Below, piece by piece: positions 43,753-51,261 of a stretch of 51,261 nucleotides of DNA. A program made the position numbers and the translations under genes. Origin of the DNA: GCA-2698665 sp038101125 (GTDB taxonomy: Bacteria; Pseudomonadota; Gammaproteobacteria; GCA-002705445; GCA-002716945); contig JAYNVZ010000006.1 in NCBI GenBank assembly GCA_038101125.1, positions 1 through 51,261 of the forward strand, given 5' to 3'. The stretch's first letter is position 1. Each line of letters begins with the position of its first letter. Under the pieces are notes generated by a model. The model was given only the letters and a program-made list of their open reading frames with translations, ran no database searches and was not told the origin of the DNA.

Positions 43753-43771
43753 TATAATGAGAATCATTCGC
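43753..43771. promoter_or_regulatory. Fur box upstream of the iron transporter
   Basis: The 19 bases TATAATGAGAATCATTCGC match the classical Fur consensus GATAATGATAATCATTATC at 15 positions and are near-palindromic around AATGAGAATCATT. The site lies 44 bases upstream of the fbpA ATG, where it could block the promoter when iron is plentiful. It is the only such match I noticed in the window. Confidence 0.8.
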
Positions 43772-43815
43772 GTTTAAGTAAAATTTAATGTGTAAATATT
43801 TTGAGGTGGAATGAT

Positions 43816-44874
43816 ATGGCAAGGTCAGTTTTATTATTATTTTTGGTAGGTATATTATCATCATGTAGTAATGAATATTCAAATAATGGATCTGTTGGTA
43901 AACAGGTCAATCAAGCTTCCGAAGAAGTTAATATTTATAGTGCTCGTAAAGGTTATTTGCTAAAACCTTTATTAGTAGAGTTTGAGAACGATACTAATAT
44001 CAAAGTAAACATTATATCCGGAAAATCAAAAGCACTACAAAAAAGAATTCAACAAGAAGGAAAAAATACACGGGCTGATGTTTTATTAACAGTAGATGCA
44101 GGAAACTTATACAAAGCTAAGGCAGATAATTTATTAAAACGTATTGATTCTAAACAGTTAAATAAATTAATTCCAAGCCATCTTAGAGATGACGAAGGTT
44201 ATTGGTATGGTTTATCTATTCGATCAAGAGTAATTATGTTCAACCCACAGAAAGTAAACATTAAAGAATTAAGCACTTATGATGATCTGGCTAACTCCAA
44301 GTGGAAAGGGCGAATTTGTTTGAGGTCATCCAGTAATATATATAATCAATCTCTCCTTGCTTCCCTAATATCTCATCTAGGTGAAGAAAAAGCTGAAGGA
44401 TGGGCTAGCAAAGTAGTTAGTAACTTTTCTAGAAAACCAAAAGGTAATGATAGAACTCAAATGACATCGGTTGTTTTAGGAGAATGTGATGTAACTCTTG
44501 CGAACACATACTATTTAGGAAAATGGATCACTTCAAAAAAAGATAATGAAAGAAAATATGCTAAAATGATATCTGTTTTTTTCCCAAATCAAATGGATAG
44601 AGGAGCGCATATAAATATAAGCGGAGCTGCCGTTGTAAAGCATTCAAAAAATACCCAAAATGCCATAAAATTAATAGAATTTCTAGCTGGTGATAAAGCT
44701 CAAGCCCTATATGCTAAAACTAATCATGAGTATCCAATAAGAGAAAACATAGAAATCAGTGATATTGTAAAATCTTGGGGTTATCCATTTAAGCAAGATA
44801 ATTTATCTCTAAATAAGCTAGGAAAAAATAATACAAAAGCTGTCGAGATATTTGATAAGGTAAACTGGCAGTAA
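43816..44874 (+). CDS. fbpA: Ferric iron ABC transporter, substrate-binding lipoprotein
   Basis: A periplasmic Fe3+-binding protein of the FbpA/FutA/IdiA type, 352 residues. The signal peptide MARSVLLLFLVGILSSC ends in a lipobox Cys, so it is probably lipid-anchored. VNIYSARKGYLLKPLLVEFE contains the first iron-ligand Tyr, and LANTYYLGKW (near residue 228) the paired tyrosines. The ATG at 43816 follows GAGGTGGA at a good distance; a TTG start at 43801 is less likely. It is first in a three-gene operon behind a Fur box. Confidence 0.92.
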   Translation: MARSVLLLFLVGILSSCSNEYSNNGSVGKQVNQASEEVNIYSARKGYLLKPLLVEFENDTNIKVNIISGKSKALQKRIQQEGKNTRADVLLTVDAGNLYKAKADNLLKRIDSKQLNKLIPSHLRDDEGYWYGLSIRSRVIMFNPQKVNIKELSTYDDLANSKWKGRICLRSSSNIYNQSLLASLISHLGEEKAEGWASKVVSNFSRKPKGNDRTQMTSVVLGECDVTLANTYYLGKWITSKKDNERKYAKMISVFFPNQMDRGAHINISGAAVVKHSKNTQNAIKLIEFLAGDKAQALYAKTNHEYPIRENIEISDIVKSWGYPFKQDNLSLNKLGKNNTKAVEIFDKVNWQ

Positions 44875-44877
44875 CTA

Positions 44878-46515
44878 ATGATTAGAAATGTAATTGATTA
44901 TAAAAATACGATTGTACTTTTTTTTATCATTCTACTTGTCATTATCCCAATCATAACTGTTCTTTCTTATATAGTTCAACCACCTTCACAGTTATGGGGG
45001 CATCTGAGTGAAAATTTATTGTCAAAGTATCTATATAATACCTTTATTATACTGGTGTCTGTAGCCTTTTTCACAGTGATAATTGGGGTTTCATGTGCAT
45101 GGCTTGTAACAAACTTTACTTTTCCAGCTAAAAATATATTTAAGTGGTTACTAGTTATGCCTATTGCAATACCTACTTACGTATCAGCATATATTTATGC
45201 TGGTTTGTTTGAGCCTTCAGGTATGATATTTGACTCAGTAGAGAATTATTTCGGATTAGGTAAAGAATTATATGAAATTATTGAGTTAAGAAACATCTAT
45301 GGAGTAATTTTCATCTTAAGCATATGCTTGTATCCATATGTATACTTGTTGGCTTACTCCTCTTTTAAAGAACAATCTTATTGTGCTTTAGAGGTTGGGA
45401 AATCCTTAGGCTTAAATAGTCGAGAGCTTTTCTCAAAAATTAGTATTCCTCTAGCTAGACCAGGCATCATAGCAGGTTTGAGTTTAGTGATCATGGAGAC
45501 TCTGGCAGAATTTGGGACGATGGATTATTATGGCGTAAGCACATTTACCACAGGAATCTATAGGACATGGTTCTCACTCGGAGATGAAAATAGCGCACTT
45601 CATTTGTCTTCAATCTTATTAACTTTTGTGTTTATACTAATAATTATAGAAAAAGCGTCTAGAGGGAAAAGTCAATATGTTAATACTTCTCAGAAATCTA
45701 GAAAATTAAAAACTAAAGAACTAAATCGAATAAAAAGTGTATATGCGTTTTTTTGGTGTTCACTATTTTCTGCAATAGGTTTTATAGTTCCAGTTATTCA
45801 GTTATTTGTCTGGATATTAGAGACATATGATTATATTTTCAATGCTTACTTTATACAGATAATTATAAATACAATATCTATCGCAGCTATTGCTGCTGGT
45901 ATAATAGTTTTAATTTCGATATATTCTTCTTATATTAATAGATCTACTAGTAATGTTTATATTAAATCTTCGTTGAGGATATTTTCACTTGGCTACTCGA
46001 TACCTGGTGTTGTTATAGCTGTAGGAATAATTATACCACTAGCAATGGTTGATAATATACAATCTATTCTATTCGGTTCGCCAATATATTATTTAAGCGG
46101 GTCTTTATTTGCGCTTGTCCTTGCATACCTAGTTAGATTCTCAACAATATCCTATAATGCGATAGAAACAGGTTTAGGGAAAATAAAAAAAAATATAGAT
46201 TTAACAGTACAATCTTTTGGATTATCAAATCTTACAATATTAAAAAAAATACATATGCCAATAATGAGAACCACATTAATAACTTCATTTATTTTAGTAT
46301 TTGTAGATATCGTTAAAGAACTACCTGCAACTTTAATACTTAGACCTTTTAATTTTGATACCTTAGCAATAAATATCTATGAGCTAGCATCTTCAGAACA
46401 ACTTTCATATATAGCTTCGCCATCATTAATGCTTATTATCATAAGTCTAATACCTGTTATAATGCTGATAAGAAAAACAATTGATTTCGGTGGAAATAAT
46501 GAAATTAGAAATTGA
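44878..46515 (+). CDS. fbpB: Ferric iron ABC transporter permease (fused two-domain)
   Basis: A 545-residue inner-membrane permease with about 12 helices in two repeated halves. Each half carries an EAA-type cytoplasmic loop that contacts the ATPase: ALEVGKSLGLNSRELFSKISIPLARPGI (about 172-199) and LTVQSFGLSNLTILKKIHMPIM. This double-domain form is typical of FbpB/SfuB. The start is three bases after fbpA, and the end overlaps fbpC by 17 bases. Confidence 0.93.
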   Translation: MIRNVIDYKNTIVLFFIILLVIIPIITVLSYIVQPPSQLWGHLSENLLSKYLYNTFIILVSVAFFTVIIGVSCAWLVTNFTFPAKNIFKWLLVMPIAIPTYVSAYIYAGLFEPSGMIFDSVENYFGLGKELYEIIELRNIYGVIFILSICLYPYVYLLAYSSFKEQSYCALEVGKSLGLNSRELFSKISIPLARPGIIAGLSLVIMETLAEFGTMDYYGVSTFTTGIYRTWFSLGDENSALHLSSILLTFVFILIIIEKASRGKSQYVNTSQKSRKLKTKELNRIKSVYAFFWCSLFSAIGFIVPVIQLFVWILETYDYIFNAYFIQIIINTISIAAIAAGIIVLISIYSSYINRSTSNVYIKSSLRIFSLGYSIPGVVIAVGIIIPLAMVDNIQSILFGSPIYYLSGSLFALVLAYLVRFSTISYNAIETGLGKIKKNIDLTVQSFGLSNLTILKKIHMPIMRTTLITSFILVFVDIVKELPATLILRPFNFDTLAINIYELASSEQLSYIASPSLMLIIISLIPVIMLIRKTIDFGGNNEIRN

Positions 46516-47530
46516 AAATATTTCACTCAATATTGACGGGAACCTAATTATAGATAATTTAAACCTGAATATCTATGAACAAGAAATTATATCAATAATT
46601 GGTCCTAGTGCCTCTGGAAAAAGCTCTTTACTTAGAATTATTTCGGGTTTTGAAAATATTAATTCTGGAAGAGTAAAGATTAATGGTGTCATAGTAGATG
46701 ATAGATCTAAAGTTGTCGAACCACAAAACAGGAAAGTTGGGATTATTTTCCAAGATCTAGCGTTATTTCCTCATTTAAATTGCGAAAATAATATACTGTT
46801 TGGTATTGAGAAACATACTTCAACTGAAAAATCTAAAAGACTCGAGAGATTGAGTACTCTGCTTGATATTTCAGGAATCCTTAAGAGTTTCCCGCATGAA
46901 ATATCGGGTGGCCAACAACAGAGAGTTGCAATTGCAAGAGCATTGGCTCCAAAACCAGAAATTTTATTATTAGATGAACCATTTAGCGCGCTAGATGAAA
47001 AGTTAAAAGAAACTTTAATGTCAGATGTTAAAAATCTTCTCAAAGAAGAAAAAATTACCACAATAGTAATTACTCATAATATAAAGGAGGCCTTTGAAAT
47101 GTCGGATAAAATTGCATTCCTTGATAATAAAAAAATAATTCAATACGATACTGCATATAATCTTTACCATAAACCTTTAACAGAAGATATTGCTATTTTT
47201 TGTGGTATTGGTAGTTTTATTCAAGGGAAAGTTATTGATACGAATCATGTGCAAACGGAGCTTGGTCAGTTTTTTGGTGATGTCTCAAAGTTTTCAATAG
47301 GCTCTGTTGTTAAAGTTATGATAAGACCAGATGATATTATCCATGATGATAATTCAACTCAGTCAGCAAAAGTAATTGAAAAAATTTTCCATGGGTCTGA
47401 CTTCTTATACAAGCTTGAGCTATCGGATGGTGAAAGAGTCTACTGTTATACGCCTAGCCATCATAATCACTCATTAAACGAAGTTATAGGAATCAAACCT
47501 GTAATTGACCATTTGATAATATTCAACTAA
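46499..47530 (+). CDS. fbpC: Ferric iron ABC transporter ATP-binding protein
   Basis: A 343-residue ABC ATPase energising the Fe3+ importer. Walker A is GPSASGKSSLLR (about 32-43), the Q-loop FQDLALFPHL, the signature ISGGQQQRVAIARAL, Walker B ILLLDEPFSAL and the switch His ITHN. A C-terminal TOBE-like regulatory domain follows (VVKVMIRPDDIIHDDN onward). ATG 46499 gives a normal N-terminus (MKLEIENISL); an upstream frame at 46481 lies further inside fbpB. The operon converges with the acyl-CoA synthetase gene, with two bases between. Confidence 0.94.
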   Translation: MKLEIENISLNIDGNLIIDNLNLNIYEQEIISIIGPSASGKSSLLRIISGFENINSGRVKINGVIVDDRSKVVEPQNRKVGIIFQDLALFPHLNCENNILFGIEKHTSTEKSKRLERLSTLLDISGILKSFPHEISGGQQQRVAIARALAPKPEILLLDEPFSALDEKLKETLMSDVKNLLKEEKITTIVITHNIKEAFEMSDKIAFLDNKKIIQYDTAYNLYHKPLTEDIAIFCGIGSFIQGKVIDTNHVQTELGQFFGDVSKFSIGSVVKVMIRPDDIIHDDNSTQSAKVIEKIFHGSDFLYKLELSDGERVYCYTPSHHNHSLNEVIGIKPVIDHLIIFN

Positions 47531-47532
47531 AA

Positions 47533-49179
47533 CTATAATTCACGTAGCTTTCTTCTGAGAATCTTACCTACATTATTTTTTGGCATCTCCTCTATAAAAG
47601 TCACTTTTTTAGGAATTTTATATATTGTCAATCCTTTTTTACAGAATACTTTTATCTCATTTTCTGTTAATGATTGCGAGGTTTTGACTACAAATAAATG
47701 TATACTCTCACCTCTATTAGAGTCCATAACACCTATAACACCACACTCAAGAACATCTGGATGCTCAGAGACATAGTCCTCTATCTCATTAGGGTAAACA
47801 TTAAATCCTGACGAGATAATCATATCTTTCTTTCTATCAACGATTTTCAGGAATCCTTTTTTATCTATTGTTGCTATATCACCAGTTTTAAAAAAACCAT
47901 CTTCTGTAAATGAGCTTGTTGTTTCACTGGTGTTATTCCAATATCCTGACATGACCTGCGGGCCTCTGACACATAATTCTCCTGGCTCACCATAACTAAG
48001 TTCATTGCCAGCATCATCTCTTATAGATATAGTTGTTGAAGGAACAGGTAGACCTATAGAGCCATTGAATTGATCAGTAATATTATTTATAGAGACAATT
48101 GGTGATGTTTCGGTTAGACCATAACCTTGGGTGATTTCTACTCCAGTAATTTTTTTCCATCTTTTAGCAGTACTTGATAAAACGGACATACCACCGCCTA
48201 CAGCAAACTTAAGTGATGAAAAATCTATTTTTTTAAATTTTGAACTTGTTAATAATAGATTGAACAGCGTATTAACTGCTGTGATTACAGTGAACCGATA
48301 TTTTGACAAATCATTTACAAAACTTTTGAGATCCCTTGGGTTGGCAATAAGTATGTTATTAGACCCAATACTAAAAAAATATATAAAATTGACCGAGAAT
48401 GAAAAAATATGATAGAGGGGTAAAGCAGTAATTATTATTTCTCTCCCTTTACTTACATGAGGTCCAACCCATAAGTCAAGCTGCTGTATGTTCGATAAAA
48501 TATTATTATGAGTTAATACTGCCGCTTTGGATTTCCCCGTAGTACCACCAGTATATTGTAATAAAGCAATATCATCAGGAATGATAGTTATTTTTTTTAA
48601 GTTATATTTACAAGAAATAGCTCTGGCGAATGGAATATAGCTTTCATTGATATTGATAGATTCTTTTTTAAAAAAAGTTACTATATTAACCAACAAAGAC
48701 ATTTGCCAAGACAATAAATCAGACACCCTGCAAACTATTACTTTTTTAATTTTTGTTCTTTTAATAACTTTATCGAGTTCTTTAACAAATTTATCCAGAA
48801 CAATTATTGTTTCTGCTTGTGAATCATTTAGCGTATTCTCTATTTCTCTTCCTTTGAACAAAGGATTTAAATTTACAACTACCGCTCCAATTTTATAACA
48901 TCCAAATAAGGCAACTGGGTAAGTAAAAAGATTTGGGAGCATTATTGCAATCTTACATCCTTTTTCTAAAAATAATTCATGTTGAAGATATGCGCCAAAT
49001 CTACTCGAGCAATCATCTATATATTTATAAGATAATTTTGTATTAAGGCTAGTAAAAGCTATATTGTCAGAAAATTCAGTCGACGCATTCTTCATTAAAT
49101 CAAGAATAGAAGTATTTGTTACACCCTCTATTGATGAAGGGACACCTTTAGGGTAGCTATTGAGCCAAATCTTTTCCAT
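47533..49179 (-). CDS. fadD: Long-chain acyl-CoA synthetase (FadD-like AMP-binding enzyme)
   Basis: A 548-residue adenylate-forming enzyme that activates fatty acids with CoA. The AMP-binding P-loop is LLQYTGGTTGKSKAAVLTHNN (about 209-229). TQGYGLTETSPIVSIN, FFKTGDIATIDKKGFLKIVDRKKDMI and SGFNVYPNEIEDYVSEHPDV (the FACS motif) follow, with the catalytic Lys near the end in NNVGKILRRKL. The length suits FadD. Substrate chain length cannot be told. Its start is about 15 bases from the groEL terminator. Confidence 0.9.
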   Translation of the reverse strand: MEKIWLNSYPKGVPSSIEGVTNTSILDLMKNASTEFSDNIAFTSLNTKLSYKYIDDCSSRFGAYLQHELFLEKGCKIAIMLPNLFTYPVALFGCYKIGAVVVNLNPLFKGREIENTLNDSQAETIIVLDKFVKELDKVIKRTKIKKVIVCRVSDLLSWQMSLLVNIVTFFKKESININESYIPFARAISCKYNLKKITIIPDDIALLQYTGGTTGKSKAAVLTHNNILSNIQQLDLWVGPHVSKGREIIITALPLYHIFSFSVNFIYFFSIGSNNILIANPRDLKSFVNDLSKYRFTVITAVNTLFNLLLTSSKFKKIDFSSLKFAVGGGMSVLSSTAKRWKKITGVEITQGYGLTETSPIVSINNITDQFNGSIGLPVPSTTISIRDDAGNELSYGEPGELCVRGPQVMSGYWNNTSETTSSFTEDGFFKTGDIATIDKKGFLKIVDRKKDMIISSGFNVYPNEIEDYVSEHPDVLECGVIGVMDSNRGESIHLFVVKTSQSLTENEIKVFCKKGLTIYKIPKKVTFIEEMPKNNVGKILRRKLREL

Positions 49180-49194
49180 AAGTAATATAGTAAA

Positions 49195-49229
49195 CCAAAA
49201 ATAACAAAGCCCCTAGTAAATAGGGGCTT
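49195..49229 (-). terminator. Rho-independent terminator after groEL
   Basis: On the minus strand an inverted repeat AAGCCCCTA-(5)-TAGGGGCTT (49207-49229) is followed by TGTTATTTTT, a good T-rich tail. It lies 35 bases after the groEL stop. It is the only strong hairpin terminator I found in the window. Confidence 0.88.
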
Positions 49230-49263
49230 CGAAGTAAGTTTCTATAACTTATTAACGTTAAGG

Positions 49264-50922
49264 TTACATTCCCATGCCGCCCATTCCCATGCCGCCCATG
49301 CCGCCCATATCTGGCATTGCAGGTGCTGCAGGTGCTGTTTCATCGCTAGCTTGTTCAGTAACCATACATTCAGTTGTGATCATTAATCCAGCTATTGAGG
49401 ATGCATTTTGTAAGGCAGTCCTTGTAACTTTAGTAGGATCGAGTATGCCCATTTTAAGCATATCACCAAATTCTGATGTTGATGCATTGTAACCAAAGGA
49501 GTCTTTTCCTTCTGCAACTTTCGCTAGAATTACAGAACCTTCGTCACCAGCATTTGTTACAATCTGTCTTAGTGGTTCTTGCATCGCTTGTTTAGCGATT
49601 TGTATTCCTTGGTCTTGGTCAGGATTGTCACCTTTAAGCTTATCAAGTGCAGAACGAGCTCTAATCATTGCCACACCACCACCAGGGACTACACCCTCTT
49701 CTACGGCAGCTCTTGTTGCATGAAGAGCATCTTCAACTCTTGCTTTTTTCTCTTTCATTTCAACCTCAGTTGCAGCTCCGACTTTAATAACTGCTACACC
49801 ACCAGCTAGTTTAGCAACTCTCTCTTGCATTTTTTCTTTATCGTAATCGGATGTTGCTTCTTCAATTTGAGATCTAATCTGATTAACTCTACCTTCGATG
49901 GTATCTTTTTTGCCACCACCATCAATAATAATAGTATTTTCTTTTGTGACATTAATTTTCTTAGCAGTACCAAGAACACTAATATCAGCTTTTTCTAGAC
50001 TTAAACCAACTTCTTCTGCAATTACAGTTCCACCAGTTAAAATAGCTATATCTTCAAGCATTGCTTTACGTCTGTCACCAAATCCAGGTGCTTTAACTGC
50101 AGCTACTTTCACAATACCTCTTATGCTGTTGACCACTAACGTTGCCAAGGCTTCACCTTCAACATCTTCAGCGATAATTAGAAGAGGCTTGCTAGCTTTA
50201 GCAACGCCTTCTAAAATTGGCAACATATCTTTTATATTCGTAATTTTTTTATCATATAAAAGTACATATGGATCCTCTAGTTCAGTTGTCATGTTCTGTT
50301 GGTTAGTCGCAAAATACGGCGATAGGTAACCTCTGTCAAATTGCATTCCTTCTACAACATCTAGATCATTTTCAAGAGACTGACCTTCTTCTACAGTTAT
50401 TACACCTTCCTTTCCTACTTTACCCATTGCTTCGGCAATTATTGAACCGATGTTTGTATCTGAGTTAGCTGAAATTGTACCAACCTGCTCAATTGCGCTT
50501 TGGTCGGTGCAAGGTTTAGACATTTTTTGTAAACTCTCGACAGCTACTGATACTGCTTTATCAATGCCTCTTTTCAGATCCATTGGGTTCATTCCTGCAG
50601 CGACACATTTAAGCCCTTCTTTTAAAATTGACTGAGCAACTACAGTTGCAGTAGTTGTGCCGTCTCCAGCAATATCGGATGTCTGAGATGCAACCTCTTT
50701 AACCATCTGTGCACCCATATTTTCAAACTTATCTTTTAACTCGATTTCTTTAGCAACAGATACCCCGTCTTTTGTTACAGTTGGTGCTCCAAAAGATTTA
50801 TCTAAGACCACATTTCTACCTTTAGGGCCTAATGTCGTTTTTACTGCATTTGCAAGTATATTAACCCCTGCAACCAATCTTTTTCTAGCATCATCACCAA
50901 ATTTTACTTCTTTTGCTGTCAT
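49264..50922 (-). CDS. groEL: Chaperonin GroEL (60 kDa)
   Basis: The 552-residue folding chaperonin. It begins MTAKEVKFGDDARKRLVAGV, with KTTLGPKGRNVVLDKSFG and the ATPase GDGTTTATVVAQ (about 86-97). The signature AAVEEGVVPGGGVAMIRA is near residue 404. The C-terminus has the usual GGM tail (GGMGGMGMGGMGM). Only one groEL is present here, linked to groES with a 26-base gap. Confidence 0.98.
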   Translation of the reverse strand: MTAKEVKFGDDARKRLVAGVNILANAVKTTLGPKGRNVVLDKSFGAPTVTKDGVSVAKEIELKDKFENMGAQMVKEVASQTSDIAGDGTTTATVVAQSILKEGLKCVAAGMNPMDLKRGIDKAVSVAVESLQKMSKPCTDQSAIEQVGTISANSDTNIGSIIAEAMGKVGKEGVITVEEGQSLENDLDVVEGMQFDRGYLSPYFATNQQNMTTELEDPYVLLYDKKITNIKDMLPILEGVAKASKPLLIIAEDVEGEALATLVVNSIRGIVKVAAVKAPGFGDRRKAMLEDIAILTGGTVIAEEVGLSLEKADISVLGTAKKINVTKENTIIIDGGGKKDTIEGRVNQIRSQIEEATSDYDKEKMQERVAKLAGGVAVIKVGAATEVEMKEKKARVEDALHATRAAVEEGVVPGGGVAMIRARSALDKLKGDNPDQDQGIQIAKQAMQEPLRQIVTNAGDEGSVILAKVAEGKDSFGYNASTSEFGDMLKMGILDPTKVTRTALQNASSIAGLMITTECMVTEQASDETAPAAPAMPDMGGMGGMGMGGMGM

Positions 50923-50948
50923 TATAATTTCCTCTAATGTTCTATTTG

Positions 50949-51236
50949 TTAACTAATAATTGCTGTAATGTCATCTTCTCTCATGACAAGTAATTCTTCC
51001 CCATCTACACTTACTTCTGTACCAGAGTATTTGCCAAAAAGTATTATATCGCCAACTTTTACATCTAGCGGCCTAACATCTCCGCTTTCTAATATTTTGC
51101 CATTACCTATGGCAACAACTTCGCCTTTCACTGGTTTTTCAGTAGCTGAGTCTGGAATCACAATACCGCCTGGAGATGTTTTTTCTTCTTCCATTCGTCT
51201 AATAATCACACGATCGTGTAGTGGTCTGATATTCAT
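50949..51236 (-). CDS. groES: Co-chaperonin GroES (10 kDa)
   Basis: A 95-residue GroES: MNIRPLHDRVIIRRMEEEKTSPGGIVIPDSATEKP, where the mobile loop (about 17-32) binds GroEL, then DIILFGKYSGTEVSVDGEELLVMREDDI. A GAGGAGT ribosome-binding site lies just upstream. Only 25 bases of the leader are in the window, so its heat-shock promoter or CIRCE element cannot be judged. Confidence 0.98.
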   Translation of the reverse strand: MNIRPLHDRVIIRRMEEEKTSPGGIVIPDSATEKPVKGEVVAIGNGKILESGDVRPLDVKVGDIILFGKYSGTEVSVDGEELLVMREDDITAIIS

Positions 51237-51261
51237 ATGTACTCCTCATAAGTAAGTTATA

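Noticed and set aside
1..51261. CRISPR arrays, insertion sequences, prophage, toxin-antitoxin modules
   Set aside because: I saw no regularly spaced repeats, transposase or integrase motifs, terminal inverted repeats or attachment-site duplications; the accessory cluster carries no mobility genes.

Overview
The window reads as a dense, AT-rich (roughly one third G+C by eye) chromosomal segment from a gammaproteobacterium, probably a streamlined, free-living, aquatic-type lineage. The evidence is gene order: ispE / tRNA-Gln / prs / rplY / pth / ychF, divergent hemA-prfA-prmC, gatCAB, mreBCD, rsmJ, pcm-rhodanese-tolC-waaA-kdkA, a complete set of lipid A/heptose genes, CcmDEFGHI-type (System I) cytochrome c maturation, and groESL. 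Genes overlap by 1-17 nt almost everywhere, convergent pairs often overlap at their stops, and no intergenic stretch exceeds 300 bases. I cannot name the genus. Two runs of exactly ten N show that this is a scaffold. Two other disruptions (one frameshift, one in-frame stop) look like consensus errors or very recent lesions.

Layout. 1-3600: an E1-like MoeB/ThiF protein, a DUF1244 protein cut by a gap, an EamA exporter, a MOSC protein, a 59-residue zf-CHCC protein, HisI and a small membrane protein. 3609-10385: the most unusual region, a two-armed accessory cluster. The minus arm is MDR dehydrogenase, a 6-pyruvoyl-tetrahydropterin-synthase-like protein without the usual catalytic residues, GT4 glycosyltransferase, methyltransferase and a YbhN-like membrane protein. 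The plus arm is a CDP-alcohol phosphatidyltransferase (frameshifted), a YceI lipid-binding protein and an O-methyltransferase. A RibD-type reductase lies at the far end. I read this as a conserved but functionally undescribed pathway, perhaps making a glycosylated, pterin- or deazaflavin-like or lipid-linked metabolite. 10370-15420: TrhO, then ccmI-H-G-F-E-D on the minus strand. 15476-21630: tRNA-Met, ychF, pth, rplY, prs, tRNA-Gln, ispE and a TPR lipoprotein. 21696-32823: a long plus-strand run hemA-prfA-prmC-gatCAB-mreBCD-rsmJ-(DUF6231-like)-ibaG-dinB. 32888-35981: metY and thiC, convergent. 36053-43625: pcm, rhodanese, tolC, waaA, kdkA, heptosyltransferase, split rfaE2/rfaE1 and ilvE. 43753-47530: a Fur-box-controlled ferric iron ABC transporter. 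47533-51236: acyl-CoA synthetase, then groESL with a clear terminator.

Together the recognised genes cover translation (GatCAB, PrfA, PrmC, Pth, RplY, YchF), tetrapyrrole and cytochrome c biogenesis, cell shape, the outer membrane (Kdo, heptose, TolC), amino acid and vitamin synthesis, and iron uptake. All function calls rest on reading motifs in the translations and on remembered family knowledge; no database search was run.
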